A DNA stretch of 64,000 nucleotides from Phyllobacterium zundukense (lineage in GTDB: Bacteria > Pseudomonadota > Alphaproteobacteria > Rhizobiales > Rhizobiaceae): positions 718,501-782,500 of the forward strand of contig NZ_CP017940.1 of NCBI RefSeq assembly GCF_002764115.1, read 5' to 3'. Positions 26,640-34,379 of this stretch are shown here, one piece after another. A model generated the notes under the pieces. The model searched no databases. It was not told where the DNA came from and was given only the letters and a program-made list of their open reading frames with translations. A program made the position numbers and the translations under genes. Numbering within the stretch: position 1 is the stretch's first letter; each line of letters begins with the position of its first letter.

Positions 26640-27386
26640 ATGACTATCAAAGGAAAAGTCGCGCTTGTAACCGGGGCATCCAGCGGTATCGGCGCAGCAA
26701 CTGCGCTCAAGCTGGCGGAAAACGGCGTCAAGGTCGGTTTGGCCGCGCGGCGTATCGATCGCCTGACGGACCTGCAAAATCAGATCCGTGCCATGGGCGG
26801 CGAAGCCATCGCCATTGAAATGGATGTGGTCGATGAAGCATCCGTCGCAGCAGGCGTTGAAAAACTGGCAACGGAATTCGGCACCATCGACATCGTATTC
26901 AACAATGCAGGCCTGATGCCAATCTCCGATGTTGAAAGCCTGAAGACCAGTGAATGGCATCGTATGGTCGACGTGAACATCAAGGGGTTGCTGAATACGA
27001 CGGCAGCTGTCCTGCCCTACATGACAAGGCAGGCCTCCGGCCACATCATCAACACATCGTCCATTGCCGGCCGCAAGGTGTTCAAGGGCCTATCGGTCTA
27101 CTGCGCCACCAAGCACGCAGTGGCCGCATTCAGCGATGGTTTGCGCATGGAGCTGGCGCCCAAGCACAATATCCGTGTGACCTGTATTCAGCCGGGCGCC
27201 GTCGAGTCGGAACTCTTCGAACATATCTCCGACAGGGACTATGCGGACCAAATGGAAGAGCTCAAGGGCCAGATGGAATTCCTGAAGGCAGCCGACATAG
27301 CCGATACGATTCTTTTCGCCCTCAATGCCCCCAAGCACGTGAACGTCGCCGAGCTTTTCGTTCTGCCGACACAGCAGGCTTGGTAG
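26640..27386 (+). CDS. Short-chain dehydrogenase/reductase (SDR)
   Basis: A 248-residue classical SDR with TGASSGIG at residues 12-19, NNAG, an NTSSIAG catalytic-Ser strand and the YCATK catalytic Tyr/Lys. Basic residues in AARRIDRL suggest NADPH use. It resembles the SDR at 24683 throughout and is probably a paralogue. The start follows AAGGA seven bases before the ATG. It is 160 bp downstream of the AraC-type regulator, which may activate it. A strong hairpin follows its stop. The substrate is not identifiable. Confidence 0.88.
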   Translation: MTIKGKVALVTGASSGIGAATALKLAENGVKVGLAARRIDRLTDLQNQIRAMGGEAIAIEMDVVDEASVAAGVEKLATEFGTIDIVFNNAGLMPISDVESLKTSEWHRMVDVNIKGLLNTTAAVLPYMTRQASGHIINTSSIAGRKVFKGLSVYCATKHAVAAFSDGLRMELAPKHNIRVTCIQPGAVESELFEHISDRDYADQMEELKGQMEFLKAADIADTILFALNAPKHVNVAELFVLPTQQAW

Positions 27387-27398
27387 CACCTCGATATA

Positions 27399-27431
27399 CA
27401 AACCTCTCCGGCACCCAGCCGGAGAGGTTTG
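27399..27431. terminator. Convergent stem-loop between the SDR and GlxA-like genes
   Basis: A perfect 14-bp stem (CAAACCTCTCCGGC / GCCGGAGAGGTTTG) with a 5-nt loop lies between two convergent genes. The stem ends carry A and T runs on each strand, so it could serve both directions, although the T tracts are short. Confidence 0.6.
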
Positions 27432-27468
27432 TCCCGGCAAGAGCAGGAGCAGGAGTTAGTCACGCCTG

Positions 27469-28482
27469 TTACTGTGCGTGGCGTTGATCACGAAACGCTG
27501 GGTCGCCGAGCTGGGAACGGCTAGCCCGAAGTATCCTTGGCAATGGTTCGCCTTCGCGAATAAATGCCCGGTTAAGAGTTTTGGTCCCTAGAAGTCCGCA
27601 GGCGACGGCAATTTGGGTGAAGTTCAAATCCGTTTCCAGGAGCAACTGTTTTGCCTTGAGAACCCTGAACTGGTCGCGCACCCGCAATGGTGATTTTCCA
27701 AGCTCCTCGCGGAAAATTCTTTCCATCTGCCTGCGCGTTGTTCCGATCAGCCGGGATACCTCACTCATGCTGATTGGATCTTCCATGGTTTTTTCAAACA
27801 GCCGGAGCGCCTGCTTGATTACCCTGTTTGAGACCCCTGAGTAGATGAGCGCCGGCTGCTCATTGGTTCGGCGTTCGAAAGGGATCATCAGGATCGATGC
27901 GCATTTTCGGGCAAGTTCATCGCCAAACTCTGCAGCAATGATCTCAAGGGCAAGATAGGCTGAACCCATGCCTCCCGCACAGGTGTAGTGCCTGCCATTG
28001 GCGCGATAAAGACTGACCGAATCTGCGGAGAACTCGCTGAACTCTTCGCCAAACTCTTCCGTATGAAGCCCGCTGACACAACACTGATGCTCTGGCAGGA
28101 CGTTGGCTTCTGCGAGAGCAAAACTGCCTGTGCACAGCCCGATCAGGCGTATTGGCGTCCTGTTGATTTTTCGAAGCACCGCAAGGAGCGTTTCCGGCGC
28201 TTTCTTCTGAGGACTGATCAGGCCTCCGACGACCACGACGTAATCACACTCCAGAACGGAACTCAGATCCGCCGTCGGTTCGACGAACATTCCGGTGCTC
28301 GATTGTACGCTTGTGCCCGAAAGCGTGGTTATCTCCCACTTGCACCTGATCTGTCTGCTCTGATCCTTTTCATCCGCCGCAAGTCGTAGACAATCGAGAA
28401 ACAGGCTCAGCGCGGACAGCGTAAACTGCGGCAGCAGGATTATGCCGAAGCGTACTTTCTTTGCCGGATTGCCAACGCTCAT
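27469..28482 (-). CDS. GlxA-type AraC-family transcriptional regulator
   Basis: A 337-residue protein with an N-terminal class-I glutamine amidotransferase-like (DJ-1/PfpI) domain (about residues 10-195) and a C-terminal AraC helix-turn-helix (ISMSEVSRLIGTTRRQMERI, then FTQIAVACGLLGTKTLNRAF). The nucleophile-elbow region reads LIGLCTGSFALAEA, so a Cys is present, although GlxA-type regulators are usually not enzymes. Relatives control glycine betaine, carnitine and arginine catabolism. The ATG at 28482 follows GAGGTGA; an ATG 14 codons upstream is less likely. It is divergent from the DUF2147 gene. Confidence 0.87.
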   Translation of the reverse strand: MSVGNPAKKVRFGIILLPQFTLSALSLFLDCLRLAADEKDQSRQIRCKWEITTLSGTSVQSSTGMFVEPTADLSSVLECDYVVVVGGLISPQKKAPETLLAVLRKINRTPIRLIGLCTGSFALAEANVLPEHQCCVSGLHTEEFGEEFSEFSADSVSLYRANGRHYTCAGGMGSAYLALEIIAAEFGDELARKCASILMIPFERRTNEQPALIYSGVSNRVIKQALRLFEKTMEDPISMSEVSRLIGTTRRQMERIFREELGKSPLRVRDQFRVLKAKQLLLETDLNFTQIAVACGLLGTKTLNRAFIREGEPLPRILRASRSQLGDPAFRDQRHAQ

Positions 28483-28761
28483 GGCGTCACCTCGCGAATG
28501 GGGAATTACGGTTGATTGCTGCATCAGTCTATCATGGTACAGCCAATCAAATCTGCTGACTCAATTACCATGGTATGGGCAATCCGGAGTAGTTTGCGCC
28601 AGGATTTCGTTTCCAGCGGCAAAATTTAGTGGATTAACGATTATTTCCGCATTTTGCACCCAATCTCGACCAATTCTGACTGTATCAATTCTTTCAAATT
28701 GCAATCAAACGCGCGCGTTGGCGTGCGGATTGCACAATCCCTGATGAACCGGAGTCATTAA

Positions 28762-29172
28762 TTGTTCAGTACTCAAAAAGTTATTTTCTCTCTTCTTCTG
28801 GCGGCAACGCTGACGACCACAGCCCTTGCGCAGACACAGGACATTTCCGGAACTTATGTCAATGAATCCGGCCGCACAAAGGTGCGGTTGAGCGAGTGTG
28901 ACGCCGGGCTTTGCGGAACGGTTGTATGGATGAAGCAACCGGTCAACGACGTCAACAATCCCGATGTTTCCAAACGCGACCGTTCTGTGGTTGGCCTTCA
29001 GGCAGTCACTCTGAAGCCAACTGGCGAAGGAAACTACGCCGGTACGCTCTATGATACCGAAAGTGGCAAAACCTATTCAGGCAAGGCAAAATTTTCCGAT
29101 CAAAGCGTTGAACTATCAGGCTGCGTGCTGGGAGGCCTTATCTGCAAGGCTTCAGTCTGGCGACGTGAATAG
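28762..29172 (+). CDS. DUF2147-family exported protein (TTG start)
   Basis: A 136-residue protein with a clear signal peptide (MFSTQKVIFSLLLAATLTTT then ALAQ) and a DUF2147 domain that begins DISGTYVNESGRTKVRLSEC and ends in the conserved GGLICKASVWRR. Members are small periplasmic beta proteins with paired cysteines and no known reaction. No in-frame ATG precedes the signal peptide; a TTG at 28762 with GGAG eight bases upstream is the only sensible start. It is divergent from the GlxA-like regulator across a 279-bp AT-rich region. Confidence 0.82.
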   Translation: MFSTQKVIFSLLLAATLTTTALAQTQDISGTYVNESGRTKVRLSECDAGLCGTVVWMKQPVNDVNNPDVSKRDRSVVGLQAVTLKPTGEGNYAGTLYDTESGKTYSGKAKFSDQSVELSGCVLGGLICKASVWRRE

Positions 29173-29222
29173 CAGGAAAAGCATACGCGTCGCCAGCATC
29201 CATCATTAAGCTATCAACAGGA

Positions 29223-29552
29223 TCAATTCTGTTCAGGCTCCGTCGCGGCGATGTCCTGCACTGCCGTTTCCTCCGCCTGATTGGCGTTGTGGAGCTTCAC
29301 TACCAACTGTTCGGTGACCCAATTGACGTCAGGCAGGCTGTTTGTCGCCATGGCCTGCGCCTTTTCCGGGCGGCACTGGGAGTCGGCGATAAAGGCGGCG
29401 TATGAGAGGGTTCGCCCCGAAACGCCGTTGGCGTGGATCACCGTGGACGAAGCCTCCGCCCAGCACTTGCGGTACTTGTCCAGGTTCTGGTCAGCCTGCG
29501 CCGTGCCGATCAGCGAACCAGTGGCGATCATGGTGGCAATGTAGAATCTCAT
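29223..29552 (-). CDS. Small exported protein of unknown function
   Basis: A 109-residue protein with a signal peptide (MRFYIATMIATGSLIGTAQA) and a short mature domain with two cysteines (KYRKCWAE and ADSQCRPE) that could form a disulphide. No family is recognised. A GAGAAC ribosome-like site precedes the ATG at 29552. It is convergent with the DUF2147 gene and could be a periplasmic accessory protein. Function unknown. Confidence 0.68.
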   Translation of the reverse strand: MRFYIATMIATGSLIGTAQADQNLDKYRKCWAEASSTVIHANGVSGRTLSYAAFIADSQCRPEKAQAMATNSLPDVNWVTEQLVVKLHNANQAEETAVQDIAATEPEQN

Positions 29553-29762
29553 AGCGTTCTCACAAAATGCGAACTCAGTTTGCCTGCCTCATGTATATCC
29601 ATAAAGTATTTCCAATCGGTTCATACGAGTGAACTGAAGGTCGCGTTGGGCAATGTGTGCCGTTTGCTTGACGCGTCCCAAAGCTGCGGCAGCCTGCGCG
29701 GATCATAGTATTCGTTGCGTGACACATGGCAAGCTCACCAAATTCGGTATAAAAGGGTGAGT

Positions 29763-31172
29763 ATGAGTGAAGCACAGCCTTTATTCGGGATGCTGCGCCA
29801 GTCGGCGCCGCCGGACATCGTCAATGCCATCGAGCGGCTCGTTCGCGACGCACCGGACCGCAAGCTCAGCCGCGTCAATGTACTGGCATTCGCCGCCGCG
29901 GAAGGCCTCGATGAAGAACAGACGATCAACGGCTTTTTGCAGGCATCGCATCTTGGCCTGTTTGACATGTCGTGGAACGTGCTTTGCCCTGGTTGTGGCG
30001 GGGTGCTTGATGCCAATACCTCGCTGAAGACCGTGCAGAGCGAAGAATATACCTGCGCGCTCTGCGCCGCCGGCTACGAGCCGACGCTCGACGAGATGGT
30101 CGAGGTAACCTTTACGGTGAGCCCGCGCGTGCGCCGTATCGAGGCCCACAATCCGCACATGCTGCCCCCCCTGGAGTATTTCCGTCAGGTCTATTGGGGT
30201 TCGGGCGTGGACCTGCCCGAGGAGGATTATGAGGCGAAGGTCGACGAGTTCGTGCTGGAGTCACTTGAGCTGCCGCCTGGAGAGAAGGCCGTGATCTCGC
30301 TGCAGTTGCCGCCAGCGTTCGTCATCATCTTTGAACCGGTAACCCACGCCGCGCAATTCCTGGACCTGAACGGCGAGCCAACCAGGGAGCGACAGAGCCT
30401 CTCGCTCGTGTTCGACCGCGCGCACCGGCACCACGAGACCCTCGAATTGCGGCCTGGTCCATTCCGTATCTCGGTGGAGAATCACACGGAAGTCCGCGTA
30501 TTGCCGTCGGTGTGCATAGCCAATGATGCGCTTCACTCGCTGCTCGGCCGCCGCCGTCCCTTCCTCACCGCCAAACGCCTGCTCTCCAACCAGACATTTC
30601 GCGACATCTATCGCGCCGACACGATCGATGTGGACCAGCGGCTGAAGATCACGAGTCTTACGTTCCTTTTTACCGATCTGCGCGGCTCGACCGCGCTGTA
30701 TGAGCGGGTCGGTGACCTTGCGGCATTCGATCTGGTGAAGACGCATTTCGGCATCCTCAATGAGATCGTGGGTGCAGAGGCGGGTGCTGTCGTCAAGACG
30801 ATCGGCGACGCCGTGATGGCCACCTTTCCAACCCCCGACCGGGCCGTCGTGGCGGCGATGCGGATGCGTGATGCCATGCAGAAGCTGAACAATGAACGCG
30901 GCAATGAGGACCTCCTGCTGAAAATTGGCATCCACGAGGGGCCGTGCATCGCCGTGAGCCTGAACGAAAGGCAGGATTATTTCGGGCAGACCGTGAACAT
31001 TGCCTCGCGCGTGCAGAACCTTGCCACGTCGCACGAGATCTTCGCCACCGGTTCCGTGCTTGACGATCCCCGCGCCAGCGGCCTCCTGGCCGAGCGCGGC
31101 GTGAAGCCCATGTCGCACAACGTCATGCTTCGCGGCATTACGGACCAGATCAGCATTTTTACGATTCCGTGA
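29763..31172 (+). CDS. Class III adenylate/guanylate cyclase with a zinc-ribbon-like motif
   Basis: A 469-residue protein. Residues 75-101 contain a CxxC...CxxC arrangement (C75, C78, C98, C101) like a zinc ribbon. The middle region (about 110-290) is beta-rich and resembles the DUF5939-type domain found in many alphaproteobacterial cyclases. The C-terminal cyclase domain has the first metal-binding Asp in FLFTDLRGST, the second in KTIGDAVMATF, and the late motif FGQTVNIASRVQ with the catalytic Asn and Arg. It is expected to make cAMP or cGMP. No transmembrane segment is seen. The ATG at 29763 follows AAAGGGTGA. Confidence 0.88.
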   Translation: MSEAQPLFGMLRQSAPPDIVNAIERLVRDAPDRKLSRVNVLAFAAAEGLDEEQTINGFLQASHLGLFDMSWNVLCPGCGGVLDANTSLKTVQSEEYTCALCAAGYEPTLDEMVEVTFTVSPRVRRIEAHNPHMLPPLEYFRQVYWGSGVDLPEEDYEAKVDEFVLESLELPPGEKAVISLQLPPAFVIIFEPVTHAAQFLDLNGEPTRERQSLSLVFDRAHRHHETLELRPGPFRISVENHTEVRVLPSVCIANDALHSLLGRRRPFLTAKRLLSNQTFRDIYRADTIDVDQRLKITSLTFLFTDLRGSTALYERVGDLAAFDLVKTHFGILNEIVGAEAGAVVKTIGDAVMATFPTPDRAVVAAMRMRDAMQKLNNERGNEDLLLKIGIHEGPCIAVSLNERQDYFGQTVNIASRVQNLATSHEIFATGSVLDDPRASGLLAERGVKPMSHNVMLRGITDQISIFTIP

Positions 31173-31216
31173 GCACCTGAAACATTTGCTGCTCGTAAGA
31201 ATGGGGGAAAAGAAAA

Positions 31217-31293
31217 TGGTAGCGAAGGAGGGATTCGAACCCCCGACACAAGGATTATGATTCCTCTGCTCTAACCTACTGAGCTACTTCGCC
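31217..31293 (-). tRNA. tRNA with CAU anticodon (probably elongator tRNA-Met)
   Basis: A 77-nt cloverleaf folds on the minus strand: acceptor GGCGAAG/CTTCGCT with a G-U first pair, D stem GCTC/GAGC, anticodon stem GAGGA/TCCTT with loop ATCATAA (anticodon CAT), T arm GGGGG-TTCGAAT-CCCTC, discriminator A and an encoded CCA. The initiator signature (1:72 mismatch and GGG/CCC anticodon stem) is absent. Elongator Met is favoured from resemblance to rhizobial tRNA-Met; a lysidine-type Ile tRNA is the alternative. Confidence 0.93.
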
Positions 31294-31350
31294 CCATATG
31301 TCATCGCGACCCGTAAATGGTTTGCCTGCAAAGGAGACCGGAGGGACGCG

Positions 31351-31364
31351 CTGTCAATTGACAG
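31351..31364. repeat. Perfect 14-bp palindrome near the tRNA gene
   Basis: CTGTCAATTGACAG is a perfect palindrome in the 400-bp gap between the tRNA and the gnnA-like gene. It could be an operator for a dimeric regulator; nothing else identifies it. Confidence 0.4.
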
Positions 31365-31467
31365 GGACGGGGCGGGATATATGTGGGGAGCACAAGCCTG
31401 TCAAGCAATCTTGTGGAGCAATCGCAGATGAACGACCAAACGGTCATATTGGGCCGCAGTCTGGTTG

Positions 31468-31612
31468 TGCGTGGTTCGTAGCTCGGCAGGCTCACCATGA
31501 TGAAGTTCACCATGAGGGACATGGTTGTTTCCAGGGAGTCAAATTCTGCAATGTTTCTGATTGTCGCTGCAGCCCACCAATTCCCCTCATGGTGAGCTTG
31601 TCGAACCACGCA
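31468..31612. repeat. Imperfect inverted repeat (TGGTGAGCTTGTCGAACCACG-type intergenic element)
   Basis: The arm at 31468-31500 (TGCGTGGTTCG then AGGCTCACCATGA) is the reverse complement, with mismatches, of 31585-31612 (CCTCATGGTGAGCTTGTCGA then ACCACGCA). A further partial copy (TTCACCATGAGGGA) lies at 31506-31519. This sequence type is a familiar dispersed intergenic palindromic repeat of proteobacterial genomes. It fills most of the 400-bp tRNA-gnnA gap, in which I see no gene. Confidence 0.65.
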
Positions 31613-31693
31613 TAATGATTTTGCCAGCCTGCTGCGCAATTGCTCACATCCAAGACTTGTGTTCGTTTCGTGCTCCAGATATTGGATGCCGAC

Positions 31694-32671
31694 ATGAACA
31701 AGGCGATCAAGATGGCTCCACGGATTGCAGTGCTGGGTTGCGGCTACTGGGGCAGTAATCATATCCGTACGTTGAAGAGCCTCGGTGCTCTTTATGCCGT
31801 CTCCGATCAGAACAGTGATCGTGCTGCAGGCTTTGCCGCCGAGCAGGGGGTTCTGCATATCGAAGTGGACGATCTTTTCACCCATCCCGACGTCGATGCC
31901 ATCGTCATGGCGCTGCCGCCGCAATTCCATGCGGAAGCAGCGATCAAGGCCGTGACCAATGGCAAGGACGTGCTGGTCGAAAAGCCGATCGCCCTGACGG
32001 TGCCCGATGCGGAAGCCGCCGTGAAGGCTGCGCACGACAATGGCCGCATCTTCATGGTGGGCCATGTGCTGCGTTTCCATACGGCCTTCGAGAAACTGCT
32101 GGAACTGATCAAGGCCGGGCATCTCGGCAAGGTGCGCTATATCCACTCGCACCGCCTCGGCCTCGGCAAATTCCATACGGAAAACGATGCGCTGTGGGAT
32201 CTTGCCCCGCATGACCTGTCGATGATCCTCGCCATTACCGGGACGGAGCCGCTGGAAGTGCGCGGCGAGGGCGCGGCTGTGCTCGATCATTTGAGCGATT
32301 TCGCGCATCTGCATCTGCGCTTTCCGGGCAATGTGCGCGGCCACCTCTTTGCGTCGCGGCTCAACCCCTATCGCGAGCGCCGCCTGACCGTGGTCGGTAC
32401 CAAGGCCATGGCCGTATTCGACGACATGGAGCCATGGGAGAAGAAGCTCGCCGTCTACAAGCATTCGATCTGGCAGGACAATGGCCAGTGGGCTTCGACC
32501 ACGGAAGAGCCGACCTATATCAAGATCGCGCAGGGCATGCCGCTGACCCGCGAATGCCAGAATTTTATCGAGAGCATCGAGACGCGCAACCAGCCGCGCA
32601 CCGATGGCGAAGAGGCGATCCGGGTCTTGCGGATTTTGACGGCAGGAACTGTGGCGCATAATAAAGGGTAA
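31694..32671 (+). CDS. gnnA: Gfo/Idh/MocA oxidoreductase, GnnA-like (UDP-GlcNAc 3-dehydrogenase)
   Basis: A 325-residue NAD(P)-dependent oxidoreductase with the Rossmann motif VLGCGYWGSNH near the N-terminus and the family EKP motif in DVLVEKPIAL. The next non-repeat gene on the same strand is a DegT-family sugar aminotransferase. That pairing matches GnnA/GnnB, which oxidise and then aminate C3 of UDP-GlcNAc to give UDP-2-acetamido-3-amino-glucose for lipid A with a diaminoglucose backbone, known in Brucella and related rhizobia. WlbA/WbpB-type O-antigen enzymes are the alternative. The start may be 31694 or the ATG at 31712. Confidence 0.72.
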   Translation: MNKAIKMAPRIAVLGCGYWGSNHIRTLKSLGALYAVSDQNSDRAAGFAAEQGVLHIEVDDLFTHPDVDAIVMALPPQFHAEAAIKAVTNGKDVLVEKPIALTVPDAEAAVKAAHDNGRIFMVGHVLRFHTAFEKLLELIKAGHLGKVRYIHSHRLGLGKFHTENDALWDLAPHDLSMILAITGTEPLEVRGEGAAVLDHLSDFAHLHLRFPGNVRGHLFASRLNPYRERRLTVVGTKAMAVFDDMEPWEKKLAVYKHSIWQDNGQWASTTEEPTYIKIAQGMPLTRECQNFIESIETRNQPRTDGEEAIRVLRILTAGTVAHNKG

Positions 32672-32680
32672 CGCTGCCGC

Positions 32681-32862
32681 TTATCTCCCCCCTTGTGGGG
32701 AGAACGGATTTTTTGGATTTAGCCTCTTTGCTAAATCCTTAGAAAATCCAAGAGAGAGGGTGTTTCTCAGGGCTGGATCCCCTCTCTTGCGATTTCTAGC
32801 ACTTAGCAAGGGCTAAGGTGCTGAAATCGCTTTCTCTCCACAAGGGGAGAGATAAGGGAGCG
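32681..32862 (+). repeat. Mosaic palindromic repeat, copy 1
   Basis: A roughly 180-bp intergenic element with nested hairpins. The outer arms are CTTATCTCCCCCCTTGTGG-type and its inverse GGGGAGAGATAAG. The inner hairpins are GATTTAGC-CTCTTT-GCTAAATC and GCGATTTCTAGCACTTAG pairing with CTAAGGTGCTGAAATCGC. The same element recurs in opposite orientation at 34187-34375. The rest of the gap before the aminotransferase (to 33055) shows no gene. Confidence 0.85.
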
Positions 32863-33055
32863 CCGCCGTCGCATAATATCAAACGTATACCCCATGGATT
32901 GCCCTTCATCCCGAGCGTTGTTACAAGGCCACGGCTTGTTACAGGAAGAGGCAAACTTTGAACGGCAACCTCTGGCAGACCTCGATCTGCCCTTTTAAAG
33001 AGTTGCCATGACCCTTGCCCGCGATGGTTCGCGGGAGACATTTGATATTGGAGCA

Positions 33056-34177
33056 ATGATGCAGTTCATCGATCTCGGCGCACAGCGTGAACGGATTAAC
33101 GGCAAACTCGATGCGGCGATCGCTAAAGTTGTGCGTGAAGGCAAATATATTCTCGGACCGGAAGTTGCCGAATTCGAAAAACGCCTGGCCGATTATGTCG
33201 GCGTCGAGCATGTGATTGCCTGCGCCAACGGTACCGATGCGCTGCTGATGCCCTTGATGGCGAAGGGGATTGGCCCGGGGGATGCGGTGTTCTGCCCGAG
33301 CTTCACCTTTGCCGCGACGGCCGAAGTGGTGGCGCTTGCCGGTGCCGAGCCGGTTTTCATCGATGTCGATCCCGATACCTACAATATCAATGTGGAGCAG
33401 CTTGAGGCAGCGATTGCCGCCGTGCGCGCCGAGGGCCGGTTGCAGCCAAAGGCGATCATCCCCGTTGATCTGTTTGGCCTCGCTGCCAACTACACTTCCC
33501 TTTCCGCCATTGCAGCGCGGGAAGGCCTGTTCGTGATCGAGGATGCGGCGCAGTCGATCGGCGGCAAGCGCGACAATGCCATGTGCGGCGCCTTTGGCGA
33601 CGTGGCAGCGACCAGCTTCTATCCGGCCAAGCCGCTCGGCTGCTACGGCGATGGCGGTGCGATGTTCACCAATGATGGTGCGCTGGCGGAGGTGCTGCGT
33701 TCCGTGCTGTTCCACGGCAAGGGCGAGACGCAGTATGACAATGTGCGCATTGGGCTGAATTCACGCCTCGACACGATCCAGGCGGCAATCCTGATCGAAA
33801 AGCTCGCCATTCTCGAAGATGAGATGGAGGCGCGGCAGGTTGTGGCGAAGCGTTATGCCAACGGGCTGAAGGATGTGGTCAAGGTGGCCTATATGCCGGA
33901 AGGCTCGCGTTCGGCCTGGGCGCAGTATGCGATCGAGACAAAGAACCGCGATGCACTCAAGGCGCATCTGCATGCCAACGGTATTCCGTCGGTGATCTAT
34001 TATGTGAAGCCGCTGCATCTGCAGGTGGCGTATGAGCGTTACATGCGTGCGCCGGGCGGTCTGCCGGTTTCGGAGACCTTGCCGAAGAACATTCTTTGCC
34101 TGCCAATGCATCCATACTTGAGCGAAGCCGATCAGGATCGGATCATCGGCACGATCCGGGATTTTCATGGAGAATAA
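33056..34177 (+). CDS. gnnB: DegT/DnrJ/EryC1-family sugar aminotransferase, GnnB-like
   Basis: A 373-residue PLP enzyme of the DegT family. The PLP Lys192 lies in TSFYPAKPLGCYGDGG, the pyridine-nitrogen Asp163 in VIEDAAQSIGG, and the phosphate-binding GTDAL in ANGTDALLMP. With the GnnA-like gene upstream it probably aminates the 3-keto sugar nucleotide to a 3-amino sugar for lipid A; O-antigen amino sugar synthesis is the alternative. GGAG lies just before tandem ATGs at 33056 and 33059, and the second has the better spacing. Inverted copies of a mosaic repeat flank the gene on both sides. Confidence 0.78.
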   Translation: MMQFIDLGAQRERINGKLDAAIAKVVREGKYILGPEVAEFEKRLADYVGVEHVIACANGTDALLMPLMAKGIGPGDAVFCPSFTFAATAEVVALAGAEPVFIDVDPDTYNINVEQLEAAIAAVRAEGRLQPKAIIPVDLFGLAANYTSLSAIAAREGLFVIEDAAQSIGGKRDNAMCGAFGDVAATSFYPAKPLGCYGDGGAMFTNDGALAEVLRSVLFHGKGETQYDNVRIGLNSRLDTIQAAILIEKLAILEDEMEARQVVAKRYANGLKDVVKVAYMPEGSRSAWAQYAIETKNRDALKAHLHANGIPSVIYYVKPLHLQVAYERYMRAPGGLPVSETLPKNILCLPMHPYLSEADQDRIIGTIRDFHGE

Positions 34178-34186
34178 GCGGCGTTG

Positions 34187-34375
34187 ATGCCGACTATCTC
34201 CCCCTTGTGGGGGAGGACGCGATTTCTGCATCTTAGCCCTTGCCAAGTGCTAGAAATCGCCAGAGAGGGGATTTGCAATCAGTACGTTCCCCTCTCTTGG
34301 ATTTTCTAAGGATTTAGCAAAGAGGCTAAATCCTTAGAAAATCCTTTCTCTCCCACAGCGGGGAGAGATAAGGCG
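34187..34375 (-). repeat. Mosaic palindromic repeat, copy 2 (inverted)
   Basis: The reverse complement of this stretch aligns with the copy at 32681-32862 along its length, including CCTTATCTCTCCCC, GGATTTAGCCTCTTTGCTAA, CCCCTCTCT and GCGATTTCTAGCACTTGG blocks; the central spacer differs. It fills the gap between gnnB and the convergent mnmA gene, so it may also act as a bidirectional terminator. Confidence 0.85.
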
Positions 34376-34379
34376 CACG

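Noticed and set aside
31217..31293. Initiator tRNA-fMet
   Set aside because: It lacks the unpaired 1:72 position and the three G-C pairs of the initiator anticodon stem.
31217..31700. Integration site of a genomic island at the tRNA gene
   Set aside because: No integrase gene and no direct repeat of the tRNA 3' end is visible on either side within the window.
31301..32659. Minus-strand open frame of 452 codons opposite the gnnA-like gene
   Set aside because: The plus strand encodes a recognisable oxidoreductase. The antisense product has no family features and runs through intergenic repeats.
32681..32862. CRISPR array
   Set aside because: The repeats are nested hairpins without regular short repeats and spacers, and no cas gene is present.
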